Below, piece by piece: positions 1-8,601 of a stretch of 64,000 bases of DNA. Below the pieces are notes generated by a model. The model was not told the origin of the DNA and did no database searches. It saw only the letters and a program-made list of their open reading frames with translations. The stretch is from DATKNA01 sp963786765 (GTDB lineage: Bacteria; Actinomycetota; Actinomycetes; Actinomycetales; Kineosporiaceae). Both the position numbers and the translations under genes were made by a program. Every line of letters starts with the position of its first letter. The first letter of the stretch is position 1. The DNA is taken from contig CAWBAJ010000008.1 of assembly GCA_963786765.1 (NCBI GenBank), positions 124,001-188,000 on the forward strand, read 5' to 3'.

Positions 1-51
1 CGCCGTGCCCCGCCGTCCGTGTCCGCCGACCACCGGAGGAGAGGTACGCCA

Positions 52-1158
52 GTGTCGCCTTCCCGCCGTCGCCGCCGCGCCAGCCCTGCTTGGGAGGGCC
101 GTCCCACCATCAGGGTTGCCACGCTGCCCGGCAGAGGGCTGTACGCGCGGCATCTCGGTCACCCCGAGGGCGTCGACGCGGTGTACCGGACGACGGTCGG
201 CATGCCGGGCAGCGCTCCACGGCGGGCGTCCTTCGACTCCAGTTGGCTCACGGAGAACCTCGACACCGTCGACGTCGTGCACGTACACGGCCTGCGGCCG
301 GGCCAGACCCCCGACGAGGTCGCGGCCGCCGCAGACATCGTGCGCGCCGCGGGCACCCCGCTGGTCGTCACGGGCTACCACCTCAGCGATCCCAGCGGCG
401 GTGCGAACGAGACGTACGCCGCCCAGCTCGACGCACTCGTGCCCAAGGCCGACGCCGTCGTGACGCTGACGGAGAGCGCCGCCGAGGAGATGCGCCGGCG
501 CTGGTCCGTCGACCCGCTGGTGCTCCCGCATCCGCACGCCGTCGATTTCGTGCGGATGCGCCAGCCGCGGCCGGCGCGGCACACCGAGCTGCGCGTCGGC
601 ACCCACCTGGCCGGTCTGGCCGGGCCGACCGACCCCGTCCGCCTCGTCGACGCGCTGACCCGTGCGATCCGGGGCATGGACGACGTCAGGCTGAGCGTGC
701 ACGTCCACCAGACCGTCCTCGACGCCGGCTCCTCGACGTACGACCTCGCCTCGGTGCGCCGGATCGACGCCATGGTCCGGTCCGCCGGCGGGGCGTTGAG
801 GGTGCACCGCCCGTTCTCGGAGTCCCAGCTGTGGGATCACCTCTTCGGGCTGGACGTGTCGGTGGTCCCCGGGCTGTTCGGGTCGCACTCGATCTGGCCG
901 GAGGCGTGCGCCGACCTCGGCACCCAGGCCCTGCTGCCCGCGGGCAGCCATGCGAGCGCCCAGCAGCCGTGCCTCACCTACGAGGACGACGGCTCGATCG
1001 ACGATCTCGCCGACTCGTTCGCGAAGGCGTTGTGGACGGCGCGCGAGCAGGGCTGCGTGTGGCGGGCCGATCCCGAGGCCCGGTGGGCGGAGCGGGTGCG
1101 CGTGGCGGAGAGCCTGCGAGCCCTGTACGAGGGGCTGCTGGGCCTCGACCGCCGTTAG
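52..1158 (+). CDS. GT-B fold glycosyltransferase (group 1 / GT4-like)
   Basis: A protein of about 368 residues that probably moves a sugar from a nucleotide-sugar to an unknown acceptor in the cytoplasm. What can be seen is a Rossmann-like N-terminal half (beta strand IRVATLPG, then VDVVHVHG and TPLVVTGYHLS), a central strand LRVGTHLAGLAG typical of the start of the second GT-B domain, and a C-terminal segment FGLDVSVVPGLFGSHSIWPEA where an ExxxxxxxE-type nucleotide-sugar site would lie. The GTG start at 52 is chosen because GGAGGAGAGG lies 8 nt upstream; an upstream in-frame ATG at 19 has no such site. The gene is convergent with the NadC-like gene 24 nt away. Substrate cannot be told from sequence. 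Family assignment is moderately certain. Confidence 0.7.
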   Translation: MSPSRRRRRASPAWEGRPTIRVATLPGRGLYARHLGHPEGVDAVYRTTVGMPGSAPRRASFDSSWLTENLDTVDVVHVHGLRPGQTPDEVAAAADIVRAAGTPLVVTGYHLSDPSGGANETYAAQLDALVPKADAVVTLTESAAEEMRRRWSVDPLVLPHPHAVDFVRMRQPRPARHTELRVGTHLAGLAGPTDPVRLVDALTRAIRGMDDVRLSVHVHQTVLDAGSSTYDLASVRRIDAMVRSAGGALRVHRPFSESQLWDHLFGLDVSVVPGLFGSHSIWPEACADLGTQALLPAGSHASAQQPCLTYEDDGSIDDLADSFAKALWTAREQGCVWRADPEARWAERVRVAESLRALYEGLLGLDRR

Positions 1159-1182
1159 CCCGGCTCCTGACCCTCAGGACGC

Positions 1183-2172
1183 TCAGCCTCGCGGGGCCGG
1201 GACGAGCGCGAGCCGGCGGCCGCCGAACCCGGCGCCCTCCGGGTCCAGCGCCAGGCGAAACGTCACCGCGCCGCTGAGCAGGTCGTCGACACACAGGTGG
1301 TCCACCCCGGTCTGGGCGAACTCCTTCGCGTCCTCGAGAGTGAACCGGCCGGCGGCGGCGATCTCCACGTGCTCCATCGTCGAGGCCCGGACCTGGCGCA
1401 CCGTGCCGGCGAGCATGTCGGGGTCCATCCCGGAGCACACCACGAACCGGGCGCCCGCGAGGACGGCTTCGACCGCCTCCAGCGGGGTCGTCACGTCGAC
1501 CTGGACCATGGCCCGCGGCAGCCGGCGCCGGACGGCGTCCAGCGCTCGCGCCAGCGACCCGGCGGCCCGCGCGTGCTCCCGGGTCACGTACGCAGAGTCG
1601 TAGAGGCCGGCCCGGCCGTTCACGCCGCCGCCGCACCGAACGGCGTACCGCTCCAGCGCCCGCAGCCCTGGCGTCGTCGCCGTGGTGTCGAGCACGCCGG
1701 CGCCGGTGCCCTCAAGTGCTTCCAGCCACACGGCCGTACGGGTGGCGACGCCGGACAGGTGCCGCAGCGTCGCCGCCGTGCTGGGCTGCGCCGCGAGCAG
1801 CACACGGGTGCGCCCGCGCAGGTCCGCCAGCACGTCGCCGGCGCGCACCCGGGATCCGTCGAGGACGCGCAGGTCGCAGGTCGGCACGGGCAGGTCCAGC
1901 CGCGCGGCCGCCTCGGCGAGCAGCACCGGAACGAGCAGCAGGCCGGCGACGACACCGTCCTCGGCCGCCACCAGCTCGGCCCGGCGCTCGTCCTCGACCG
2001 GCACGGTCACGGCCGCCGTCACGTCCACCCAGCCCGGTCCGAGGTCCTCGGCGACGGTCCGGATCGCGTAGTCGCGTACGGACCCAGGGTCCAGCCCCAC
2101 TGCCGTCAGCGCCTCCCGGGCGCCCTCCTGCCACGGCGCCCGGACGCCGTCCCCGGCACGATGCCGGCCCAT
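1183..2172 (-). CDS. NadC-like quinolinate phosphoribosyltransferase paralogue, probably inactive for the NadC reaction
   Basis: 329 residues with the overall quinolinate phosphoribosyltransferase (type II PRTase) fold and order of motifs. Genuine NadC makes nicotinate mononucleotide from quinolinate and PRPP. Here the signature that normally reads DTRKTTPGLR is DTTATTPGLR, so both the Arg and the Lys are lost; GGGxNHR is GGGVNGR; LIKDNH is YVTREH; and the phosphate-binding ESSGG loop is EIAAAG. These are residues that bind quinolinate and PRPP in the family. The start is the ATG at 2172, 3-8 nt after GGGGGGAGAGG; a longer GTG start at 2235 is possible. It is divergent from panC across 253 bp, where true nadC often neighbours panC. 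A changed substrate (as in ModD-type relatives) or a regulatory role is possible. Family certain, function unknown. Confidence 0.7.
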   Translation of the reverse strand: MGRHRAGDGVRAPWQEGAREALTAVGLDPGSVRDYAIRTVAEDLGPGWVDVTAAVTVPVEDERRAELVAAEDGVVAGLLLVPVLLAEAAARLDLPVPTCDLRVLDGSRVRAGDVLADLRGRTRVLLAAQPSTAATLRHLSGVATRTAVWLEALEGTGAGVLDTTATTPGLRALERYAVRCGGGVNGRAGLYDSAYVTREHARAAGSLARALDAVRRRLPRAMVQVDVTTPLEAVEAVLAGARFVVCSGMDPDMLAGTVRQVRASTMEHVEIAAAGRFTLEDAKEFAQTGVDHLCVDDLLSGAVTFRLALDPEGAGFGGRRLALVPAPRG

Positions 2173-2425
2173 CGGCCTCTCCCCCCACAGATGCTCAAAG
2201 GTGCCCTGGACGGGGGGCCGGCCCGCCTCGCACACCTCGGCGTGTTTGATGACGAGAGCGACCGTAGCGTCGCTATGGGTGACTCGCCATACGCTCTTCG
2301 TAATGTGAGGTTCATCCCTGAGTCAGGTGCGCGTTTCCTTCCCGCGTCCACTCCCCGTACGTCGGCTACGGTCGTCCGCGCGCCCGTGCTCGGCTGACCT
2401 GTGATCGGGCCGACAGGAGGACCGA

Positions 2426-3280
2426 GTGCAGATCGTCGCCCGTACCCGCGCCCACCTGGCCGCGGCGCGCGCCGCGGCACCGGGGCGCGTCGGCGTCGTG
2501 ATGACCATGGGTGCCCTGCACGAGGGGCACGCCGAGCTCGTCCGAGAGGCGCGGCGGACCTGCGACACCGTCATCGTGACGATCTTTCTCAACCCGCTGC
2601 AGTTCGGGCCGGCCGAGGACCTCGCCCGCTACCCCCGGACCTTCGACGCCGACCTCGCGCTGTGCACCCGCGAGGGAGTCGACGTCGTCTTCGCTCCCGG
2701 ACCCGACGTCGTGTACCCGGACGGCGATCCGGGCGTGCGGGTCTCGGCGGGACGGCTCGGCGAGGTGCTCGAGGGGCGGAGCCGGCCGGGGCACTTCGAC
2801 GGCGTCCTCACCGTGGTCGCCAAGCTCCTGCACCTGACCCACCCGGACGCCGCCTACTTCGGGCAGAAGGACGCCCAGCAGCTGCTGATCATCCGGCGGA
2901 TGGTCCGTGACCTCGACTTCGGGTGCGAGATCCTCGCCGTCCCGACGGTCCGGGAACCGGACGGCCTCGCGATGAGCAGCCGTAACAGATACCTGACCCC
3001 GCTGGACCGCGAGGTGGCGCTGACGCTCGTCCGCTCGCTGCGGGCCGGCGAGGCGGCCGCGGCGGAGGGGGCGAGCGCCGTCCGCCGGGCCGCGCGGGCC
3101 GTCCTCGTCGCCGAGCCCCTCGTGCTGGTCGACTACCTCGTTCTGGTCCACCCGGAGTCGCTCGAGGACGTGCCCGAGTGGTACAGCGGCCCGGGACTGC
3201 TCGCGGTGGCGGCGCGCGTGGGGACGACCCGCCTGATCGACAACGCCCCGCTGACGGTGGGCCGCCCGGGGCCGGCCTAG
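2426..3280 (+). CDS. panC: Pantoate--beta-alanine ligase
   Basis: 284 residues, the usual length. Catalyses the ATP-dependent joining of pantoate and beta-alanine, the last step to pantothenate (vitamin B5, the precursor of coenzyme A), in the cytosol. Seen in the sequence are the nucleotidyltransferase HIGH-like motif in MTMGALHEGH (residues 26-35), PVTQ-equivalent helix region, the YFGQKDAQQLLIIRRM stretch that binds pantoate, and the KMSKS-like SSRNRYL near residue 183. The GTG start at 2426 follows CAGGAGGA by 5 nt. Its TAG stop shares the tetranucleotide CTAG with the stop of the opposing doxX gene, leaving no room for a terminator. No panB or panD is visible nearby. Confidence 0.96.
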   Translation: MQIVARTRAHLAAARAAAPGRVGVVMTMGALHEGHAELVREARRTCDTVIVTIFLNPLQFGPAEDLARYPRTFDADLALCTREGVDVVFAPGPDVVYPDGDPGVRVSAGRLGEVLEGRSRPGHFDGVLTVVAKLLHLTHPDAAYFGQKDAQQLLIIRRMVRDLDFGCEILAVPTVREPDGLAMSSRNRYLTPLDREVALTLVRSLRAGEAAAAEGASAVRRAARAVLVAEPLVLVDYLVLVHPESLEDVPEWYSGPGLLAVAARVGTTRLIDNAPLTVGRPGPA

Positions 3281-3705
3281 CGCCGGTCGTGGGCGACGGC
3301 CAGCCGGGACAGCGCCAGCGCCGCCAGCAGCAGGCCGAAGTCGCGCAGCGCGACGTCGTAGTAGCCGCCGAGGAGCAGCAGGTTGACGATGATCCCGGCC
3401 AGCCACGCCGCGACGAGCAGGCCGCCCCAGCGCGGCCGCAGGGCGACCACGACGCCGGCGACGATCTCGACCACGCCCACCGCCCACATGGCCTGCGTCG
3501 CCGTTCCCGGCACGATCCGGTCGATCACGGGCGCGAGGTAGTGCGTCCAGTCGGTGAGGACGTTCGCGAACTTGTCGAGGCCGAACACGATCGGCGCCAC
3601 GGTGAACGCCGTCCGGAGCAGGAGGTAGGCCTGCCGGGAGGGATCTGCGGCGAGGACCCTCGCGAGGGCCCCCTCGGACCCTGTCGTCGCACTCGTTGCC
3701 GTCAT
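3277..3705 (-). CDS. DoxX-family membrane protein
   Basis: 142 residues with about four predicted membrane helices (near residues 25-45, 70-90, 92-112 and 116-134), matching the small DoxX/DoxD-like family. Members have been linked to redox and detoxification functions, but no biochemical role can be read from the sequence. The ATG at 3705 has GAAGGAAGG 6 nt upstream. It is divergent from the HTH regulator at 3794, and the shared 88-bp region carries a good promoter for this gene with an inverted repeat inside it, so repression or activation by that neighbour is likely. The stop codon overlaps the panC stop in CTAG. Confidence 0.85.
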   Translation of the reverse strand: MTATSATTGSEGALARVLAADPSRQAYLLLRTAFTVAPIVFGLDKFANVLTDWTHYLAPVIDRIVPGTATQAMWAVGVVEIVAGVVVALRPRWGGLLVAAWLAGIIVNLLLLGGYYDVALRDFGLLLAALALSRLAVAHDRR

Positions 3706-3738
3706 GGTGCACCTTCCTTCTATTAGCGCGGATGACTG

Positions 3739-3768
3739 ACTTTAGAAAGAGCGGTCTTCTTGCGTCAA
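3739..3768 (-). promoter_or_regulatory. Predicted doxX promoter with inverted repeat in the spacer
   Basis: Read on the minus strand: -35 TTGACG (3768-3763), an 18-nt spacer, and -10 TAAAGT (3744-3739), fitting the vegetative consensus TTGACN-(16-18)-TANNNT. The spacer contains AGAAGA-CCGC-TCTTTCT (3760-3744), an imperfect inverted repeat that would suit a dimeric HTH protein, most simply the divergent regulator. CTTTAGA also occurs twice (3740-3746 and 3779-3785), 39 bp apart. Confidence 0.6.
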
Positions 3769-3781
3769 GGTCTGCGTCCTT

Positions 3782-3787
3782 TAGACT
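3782..3787 (+). promoter_or_regulatory. -10 element of a leaderless promoter for the HTH regulator
   Basis: TAGACT matches TANNNT and ends 6 nt before the ATG at 3794, so the transcript would begin at or next to the start codon. There is no Shine-Dalgarno sequence in the interval TGCGGC. Confidence 0.5.
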
Positions 3788-3793
3788 TGCGGC

Positions 3794-4459
3794 ATGTCGC
3801 GGCCCCGCTCTCTCAGCGAGCGGGTGTCCGCTGTCGGCACCCTGGACGACCCGGCCCGGCGGGCCCTGCTCGACCTGGTGACCGCCCGCGGAGCGGCCGT
3901 GAGCCGTGACGAGGCGGCGCAGGCGCTGGGCCTGTCGCGACGCGCCACCGCATTCCACCTGGACCGGCTGGCCGAGGCGGGCCTGCTCACCGTCGAGTTC
4001 CGGCGTCTGACCGGCCGCAGCGGCCCCGGCGCCGGCCGCCCCGCCAAGCTGTACCGGCGAAGCGACGACGAGGTCGCGGTCTCCGTTCCGGAGCGGCACT
4101 ACGACCTCGCCGGCGAGCTCCTGGCTGGTGCGGTCGAGGACAGCGCGCGCAGGGGGGAGCCCGCCCGCGACGCGCTGCTGCGCCGGGCGCGGGAGGCGGG
4201 CCGGGAGCTCGGGCGGCAGGCGGGCACGCTCGAGGACGTCGTCCGTGACCACGGGTACTCCCCGGCCGCCGGACCTGACGGTGCGACGGTCCTGGCCAAC
4301 TGCCCGTTCCACCGGCTGGCCCGCCGCCACACCGACGTCGTGTGCAACCTCAACCTCGAGCTGCTCCGCGGTGCGGCGGAGGCGACCGGCGATCCGCGCC
4401 CCGTCGTCCTGGCCCCCGCCCCCGGCCGGTGCTGCGTGGCGATCCTGCCGGCGACCTAG
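3794..4459 (+). CDS. HTH transcriptional regulator with C-terminal cysteine cluster (SufR/ArsR-like)
   Basis: 221 residues. An N-terminal winged-helix domain (about residues 10-75: ARRALLDLVTARGAAVSRDE, then ALGLSRRATAFHLDRLAEAG) precedes a C-terminal domain with cysteines in NCPFHRLA, DVVCNLN and GRCCVAI. That pattern resembles actinobacterial SufR-type repressors that hold an iron-sulfur cluster, though no suf genes are present here. The ATG is preceded by no ribosome-binding site; a TANNNT hexamer 6 nt upstream suggests a leaderless mRNA. The divergent doxX promoter contains an inverted repeat, making doxX the likely target. Its TAG stop overlaps the stop of the opposing DUF2520 gene in CTAG. 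Redox sensing is inference. Confidence 0.75.
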   Translation: MSRPRSLSERVSAVGTLDDPARRALLDLVTARGAAVSRDEAAQALGLSRRATAFHLDRLAEAGLLTVEFRRLTGRSGPGAGRPAKLYRRSDDEVAVSVPERHYDLAGELLAGAVEDSARRGEPARDALLRRAREAGRELGRQAGTLEDVVRDHGYSPAAGPDGATVLANCPFHRLARRHTDVVCNLNLELLRGAAEATGDPRPVVLAPAPGRCCVAILPAT

Positions 4460-5347
4460 GGGCGGTCGGCGAGCGCCTCCAGCAGGGCCTGGGCCGCTTC
4501 GGGGCGCAGCCGCCCCGATGCGAGCGCCCGGTCCGCGGTCGCGCGGGCGAGCCGGCGGTAGGTGGCGAGGGCTCCCTCGACACCGCTCGCCGCCACTGCC
4601 TCGACGTGTGCCGCGACAGTGCCGGCGTCCCCGCGCGCCACCGGCCCGGTGAGCGCCGCGTCGCCCTGCCGGAGAGCGTTGTCGAGGGCGGCCGAGAGCA
4701 ACGGGCCGAGGACGCGTGCCGGGTGCTCGACCCGGGCGGCGGTGAGCAGGTCGAGCGCTTCGGCGACGAGGGTGACGAGGTGGTTCGCGCCGTGGGCGAG
4801 CGCCGCGTGGTACAGCGGACGGTCCTCCTCGGCGACCACGACCGGTTCCGCGCCCATCTCGACGACGAGGGCCTGCCCGATCGGCAGGACCGGACCGGGC
4901 GCCGTCACCGCGAAGCAGCAGTCGGCCAGGCGCGCCAGATCGAGGCTACGCCCGGTGAAGGTCATCGCCGGGTGCAGCGCCAGCGGGATGGCGCCGGCCG
5001 CGGTCGCGGGCTGCAGCACGCCCCACCCGAACCGGCCGCTCGTGTGCACGACCAGCTGGCCGGGCTGCCAGGCGCCGAGCTCGGCGAGCCCGCCGACGAG
5101 GGCGGGCAGCGCGTCGTCCGGCACCGTCAGCAGCACGAGCTCGGCGCGGCGCACGACCTCGGGCACCTCGAGCACGGGCACCGCCGGGAGCAGGAGTTCG
5201 GCGCGCTCGCGGCTCGCCTGCGAGCACCGCCGACACCCCGACCACGGCGTGTCCCGCCGCCCGCAGCGCGTTGCCGAGCACGGCTCCGACCCGGCCCGCG
5301 CCGACGACGCCGACCCCCAGCCGCCCGGGTCTCGTCGGCTCGCTCAC
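4456..5347 (-). CDS. DUF2520-containing Rossmann-fold oxidoreductase (frameshifted)
   Basis: Reconstructed protein of about 295 residues. The N-terminus MSEPTRPGRLGVGVVGAGRV contains the dinucleotide-binding GxGxxG, followed by strands ELVLLTVPDDAL and the DUF2520 helical half with LALHPAMTFTG, a hallmark of ketopantoate-reductase-like enzymes. This family often sits beside panC in actinobacteria and has been proposed to relate to pantoate metabolism; that link is inference. The frame changes near 5211-5222: one frame reads VVGVSAVLAG, and the next codons in another frame read SRERAELLLPAVPVLEVPEV, so a single-base indel restores the family sequence. The stop overlaps the regulator stop in CTAG. 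Confidence 0.8.
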
Positions 5348-5371
5348 GACGAGCGAGGCTAGCCGACCGGA

Positions 5372-5377
5372 TAATCT
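5372..5377 (+). promoter_or_regulatory. -10 element of a leaderless promoter (methyltransferase)
   Basis: TAATCT (TANNNT) lies 7 nt before the GTG at 5385 and no Shine-Dalgarno sequence is present, so transcription probably starts at the start codon. Confidence 0.45.
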
Positions 5378-5384
5378 GAGCGCC

Positions 5385-6131
5385 GTGGGCCGTCACGAGC
5401 GCATCGCCGAGCTGACGGCCCTCGTCGTGCCGGAGGACGGGCACACGCTGGAGATCGCGGACCTGGCAACCGGCTACGGCCGCACCGCGCGCGCGATCCT
5501 GGCCGCCGCGAAGGGGCCGGTGCGCATCCACGCCGTCGACACCGGACCGATCATCGACGACGACCTGCTGCACGACGCCAGAGTGCGGCCCGTGCTCGCG
5601 GACCTGGACGAGCCACTCCCCTTCGCCGACGCGAGCCTGGACCGGGTCACCTCCGTGAACGTCGCCGAGCACCTCGCCGACCCTCGAGCACACGTGGCGG
5701 AGTGCCACCGGGTGCTGCGCCCGGACGGATTGCTGGTGCTGGCGCACACCGACTGGGACACCACGCTCGTCAGCAGCGACGACGACGCGCTCACCCGGCG
5801 CCTCGTCGACGCGTTCGTATCGACGCCGCCCGGGTTCGCCCAGCGCGCCGACGGCTTCATGGGCCGCAAGCTCCTGGGCCTCGCGGGCGCCGCACCCTTC
5901 GAGATCGTCAGCGTCGAGACGTGGGCGGACGCGCACCGCCGCTTCGACGAGAACTCCGTCGCGTGGAAGGTCGCCCGCGGCGTGCTGGCCGCCGTCAAGG
6001 ACGACCCGGACCTCGCGCCCCGCGCCGCGGAATGGGTGCAGGGTCTGCGCCGCTACGCCGACGAGGGGCGGTTCCTCTTCACCGTCACCGACGTGGTGGT
6101 CGTCCTGCGCCGTGCCGTGACGGGCGGGTGA
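5385..6131 (+). CDS. Class I SAM-dependent methyltransferase
   Basis: 248 residues of the methyltransferase 11 type. The SAM-binding region reads EIADLATGYGRTARAILAA (motif I), with the acidic end of strand 2 in IHAVDTG, ADLDEPLPFADASLDRVTSV as motif II/post-II, and a CHRVLRPDGLLVLAHTDWD motif III typical of small-molecule or lipid methyltransferases. The substrate is unknown. The GTG at 5385 is taken as the start because of the leaderless-type promoter just upstream; longer in-frame starts run into the opposing gene. Its stop overlaps the next gene in GTGA, so the two are translationally coupled. Confidence 0.75.
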   Translation: MGRHERIAELTALVVPEDGHTLEIADLATGYGRTARAILAAAKGPVRIHAVDTGPIIDDDLLHDARVRPVLADLDEPLPFADASLDRVTSVNVAEHLADPRAHVAECHRVLRPDGLLVLAHTDWDTTLVSSDDDALTRRLVDAFVSTPPGFAQRADGFMGRKLLGLAGAAPFEIVSVETWADAHRRFDENSVAWKVARGVLAAVKDDPDLAPRAAEWVQGLRRYADEGRFLFTVTDVVVVLRRAVTGG

Positions 6132-7120
6132 GCGGCGGCCGGCCCTGGCGGGACTGGGACGACGCCTGGCGCGATGCCCTGTACGGCCCGGCCGGCTTCT
6201 ACCGCCGTCCCGAGGGGCCCGCGGGCCACTTCCGCACCGCCGCACACGCCGGTCCCGGCGTCCTGGCCGCAGCGCTGGTCCGGTTGGCCCGGGACGCCGG
6301 CTGCGCGGGCATCCTCGACGTCGGCGCCGGCCGGGGTGAGCTGCTCACAGCGCTCGCCCGCCACGACGACGGCACGCAGCACGACGGGCATCCCCCGCTG
6401 CGCCTGCACGGGGTCGACCTCGTCGACCGGCCCGCTCTGCTGCCGCCGCGGGTCGACTGGAGCCGAGCCGACCGCGGGATCCCCTATGCCGCGTTCGACC
6501 GGGCGCTCGTGGTCGCCTGGGAGCTGCTCGACACGGTGCCCTGCCCGGTCCTGGAGGTGGACGACGACGGGCGCGCCCACCGCGTCCTGGTGGACGCCCG
6601 GACCGGACGGGAGTGCCTCGGCGGGCCCCCGAACGACGAGGAACGACGCTGGTGCACCCGGTGGTGGCCGCTGGACCGCGCCGCTGCGGGCACCCGTGCT
6701 GAGGTCGGCCTGCCGCGCGAGGCATGGTGGCAGGGGCACGTGCGGTTGCTGTTGCGGGTGGGCGCCGGCCTGCTGCTCGCCGTGGACTACGCCCACACCC
6801 TCGCCACCCGGCCTCCGCTGGGGACCCTCAGCGGCTACCGCTCGGGACGGCTCGTCCCGCCGGTGCCTGACGGCTCCTGCGACGTCACCGCCCACGTCGC
6901 CCTGGACGCCGTGGAGGACGCCGGCCGGGCGGCCGGCGCGTTCCCCGGGGTGCTGCTGCGCCAGGACGCTGCGCTGCGGGCGCTGGGCACCGCACCGGAC
7001 AGCCCAGGTGCGCAGGAACTCCTGGACGACGGCGGCCTCGGCGGGTTCACCTGGCTGCTGCAGGGAGTCGGGCGGCCGACTCCGGAACGCCTGGACCGGG
7101 CGGAGGCCGCGCTGGACTAG
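6128..7120 (+). CDS. MidA/NDUFAF7-family SAM-dependent methyltransferase
   Basis: 330 residues. Motif I is ILDVGAGRGELLTALA (residues about 62-76); FDRALVVAWELLDTVPCPVL corresponds to the family GNELLDALPV segment, and the C-terminal GSCDVTAHVALDAVEDA corresponds to the conserved DxTAHVDF element of MidA/NDUFAF7. In mitochondria NDUFAF7 dimethylates an arginine of NDUFS2, the homologue of NuoD. A stand-alone NuoD paralogue lies 3.4 kb downstream on the same strand, so methylation of that protein is an attractive but unproven idea. GTG start overlaps the upstream TGA (GTGA). The stop overlaps that of the opposing PH-domain gene in CTAG. Confidence 0.7.
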   Translation: MSGGRPWRDWDDAWRDALYGPAGFYRRPEGPAGHFRTAAHAGPGVLAAALVRLARDAGCAGILDVGAGRGELLTALARHDDGTQHDGHPPLRLHGVDLVDRPALLPPRVDWSRADRGIPYAAFDRALVVAWELLDTVPCPVLEVDDDGRAHRVLVDARTGRECLGGPPNDEERRWCTRWWPLDRAAAGTRAEVGLPREAWWQGHVRLLLRVGAGLLLAVDYAHTLATRPPLGTLSGYRSGRLVPPVPDGSCDVTAHVALDAVEDAGRAAGAFPGVLLRQDAALRALGTAPDSPGAQELLDDGGLGGFTWLLQGVGRPTPERLDRAEAALD

Positions 7121-8601
7121 GCGGAGGCCGCGCTGGGCGGGGCCGGCTCCGGGCGCTCGAGCCAGCGATCGGGCAGGGCGAGCCGGCGTGCGCGCCGGGC
7201 GCGGACTGCCTGGTCGTCGAGCAGGCGCGCGGCGTCCGCGACCCGAAGGTGCGGCACCACCGGGTCGATCGGCCCGCGGGTGGAGTGCACCTGCACCGAG
7301 GCGACGCCGAGGACGCGCTGCAACGGGCCCTGCGTGACGGCACAGCTCTGCGTGCGGGCGTGGGGCACGACGTCGAGGTGGCGGCGCAGCCGACCGCGGC
7401 GCACGAGCAGCGCCTCGTGCGTCACCCGCACGCCGGTCCGCCGCCAGGCGACCGGATCGACCCAGAAGGCCTTCTGCGGGGCCGGCAGATAGCCGCCCTC
7501 GGGCCGGCGGTTGTCGCCGTCCAGCCCGGCCAGGACGACCGCGAGCGCGTCCTCGCCCGGCTCGACCCCGAGGTCGGGCACGACCAGCGCGAGCAGGGCG
7601 ATGGCCTGCTCGCGGGTGCCGACGGGAAGCAGCTCGTTCTCGCTGTGCTGGTTGTCCGCCCGGCCGGCGTAGCCGGCAACGTTGACCACGACCCGCCACC
7701 AGCCGGGGATCCGCCACAGCAGCGGCTGGGTGAGCCGGACGGCCTGCACCCGGCCGGGCGGCACGGTCTGGGCGCGGTGCTCGAGCAGGCCGTGGCGCAA
7801 CCGCAGCCCGTCGGGCGACACCTTGACGGTGAACCCGAAGGCGGAGGCGAAGCGCCGCCAGACGAAGGTCACCAGGCCGATGGCCAGCGGGACCACGCCG
7901 GTCGCCGCGCTGACACCCGCCAGAGCGAGCCCGAGCGCGATCGCGGCGGCGGTGACGACCGCCCCGGTGAGCACGCCGCCGTCCAGTAGGAGCGACGCGA
8001 CGAGGCGCTCGACCGGCACCTCCGCCACGGGCCGCTCCGGCGCCTCCGGGGCCTGCGGAGTCTCGTACTCCAGGCCGGCGGCCGCGGCGAGCAGGTGGTT
8101 GCGCAGCTGCCGTGCCTGGGTGTCGGTGAGGTACGACAGGTCGATGCTCGATCCGGACCCGCCCGCGACCTCGAGCTTGAGCCGCGCCAGCCCGAAGATG
8201 CGGGCGACCAGCGGCTGCACCAGGTCGACGGCCTGGAGCCGGTCGAGCCGCGCCCGGCGCTGCCTCCGGACGACGACGCCGTGCCGCAGCTCGAGCGCCT
8301 CGGCCGTGACCCGGTAGCGGGTGAAGCGCCAGGACATCACGAGCAGGACGACGACGACGACCGCGAGGCCGAGCACGATGGGTACCCCGGCCCGCAGCCA
8401 CGAGGCGTCCGGCCCGGGCTGGCCCGTCCCCCCGCCGGCCTGGCGGAGGGCGTTCTGCCCGACGTCCTGCACCGCGACGACGAGAAGGACGACGAGGGCC
8501 TGCCACGAGTGCACCGCGGGAGTCAACGGGTGCACCCGATGCCACTCACCGTCCGCCACCGCCGGGGGGGCCGGCGCCGGCGGCACGGGCACGCGCGTCA
8601 C
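7117..8601 (-). CDS. Membrane protein with bacterial PH (bPH2/YdbT-type) domains
   Basis: 494 residues with pairs of membrane helices (LVVLLVVAVQDV; PIVLGLAVVVVVLLVMS; VLTGAVVTAAAIALGLALAG and VVPLAIGLVTFVW) separating repeated bacterial PH-like domains. The domain signature appears three times as RYRVTAEALELRHGVVVRRQ, FTVKVSPDGLRLRHGLLE and GVRVTHEALLVRRGRLRR, each followed by a VQ(A/V)(V/H) beta strand, as in YdbS/YdbT proteins. Roles are poorly known; they are membrane proteins that may act in envelope stress. The GTG start overlaps the stop of the upstream smaller PH gene in GTGA, so the two are one operon. Confidence 0.8.
   Translation of the reverse strand: MTRVPVPPAPAPPAVADGEWHRVHPLTPAVHSWQALVVLLVVAVQDVGQNALRQAGGGTGQPGPDASWLRAGVPIVLGLAVVVVVLLVMSWRFTRYRVTAEALELRHGVVVRRQRRARLDRLQAVDLVQPLVARIFGLARLKLEVAGGSGSSIDLSYLTDTQARQLRNHLLAAAAGLEYETPQAPEAPERPVAEVPVERLVASLLLDGGVLTGAVVTAAAIALGLALAGVSAATGVVPLAIGLVTFVWRRFASAFGFTVKVSPDGLRLRHGLLEHRAQTVPPGRVQAVRLTQPLLWRIPGWWRVVVNVAGYAGRADNQHSENELLPVGTREQAIALLALVVPDLGVEPGEDALAVVLAGLDGDNRRPEGGYLPAPQKAFWVDPVAWRRTGVRVTHEALLVRRGRLRRHLDVVPHARTQSCAVTQGPLQRVLGVASVQVHSTRGPIDPVVPHLRVADAARLLDDQAVRARRARRLALPDRWLERPEPAPPSAASA

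Noticed and set aside
2366..4330. A 654-residue minus-strand open frame across panC, doxX and the regulator
   Set aside because: Arg/Gly/Pro-rich shadow with no conserved domain; panC, doxX and the HTH gene on their own frames carry clear family motifs.
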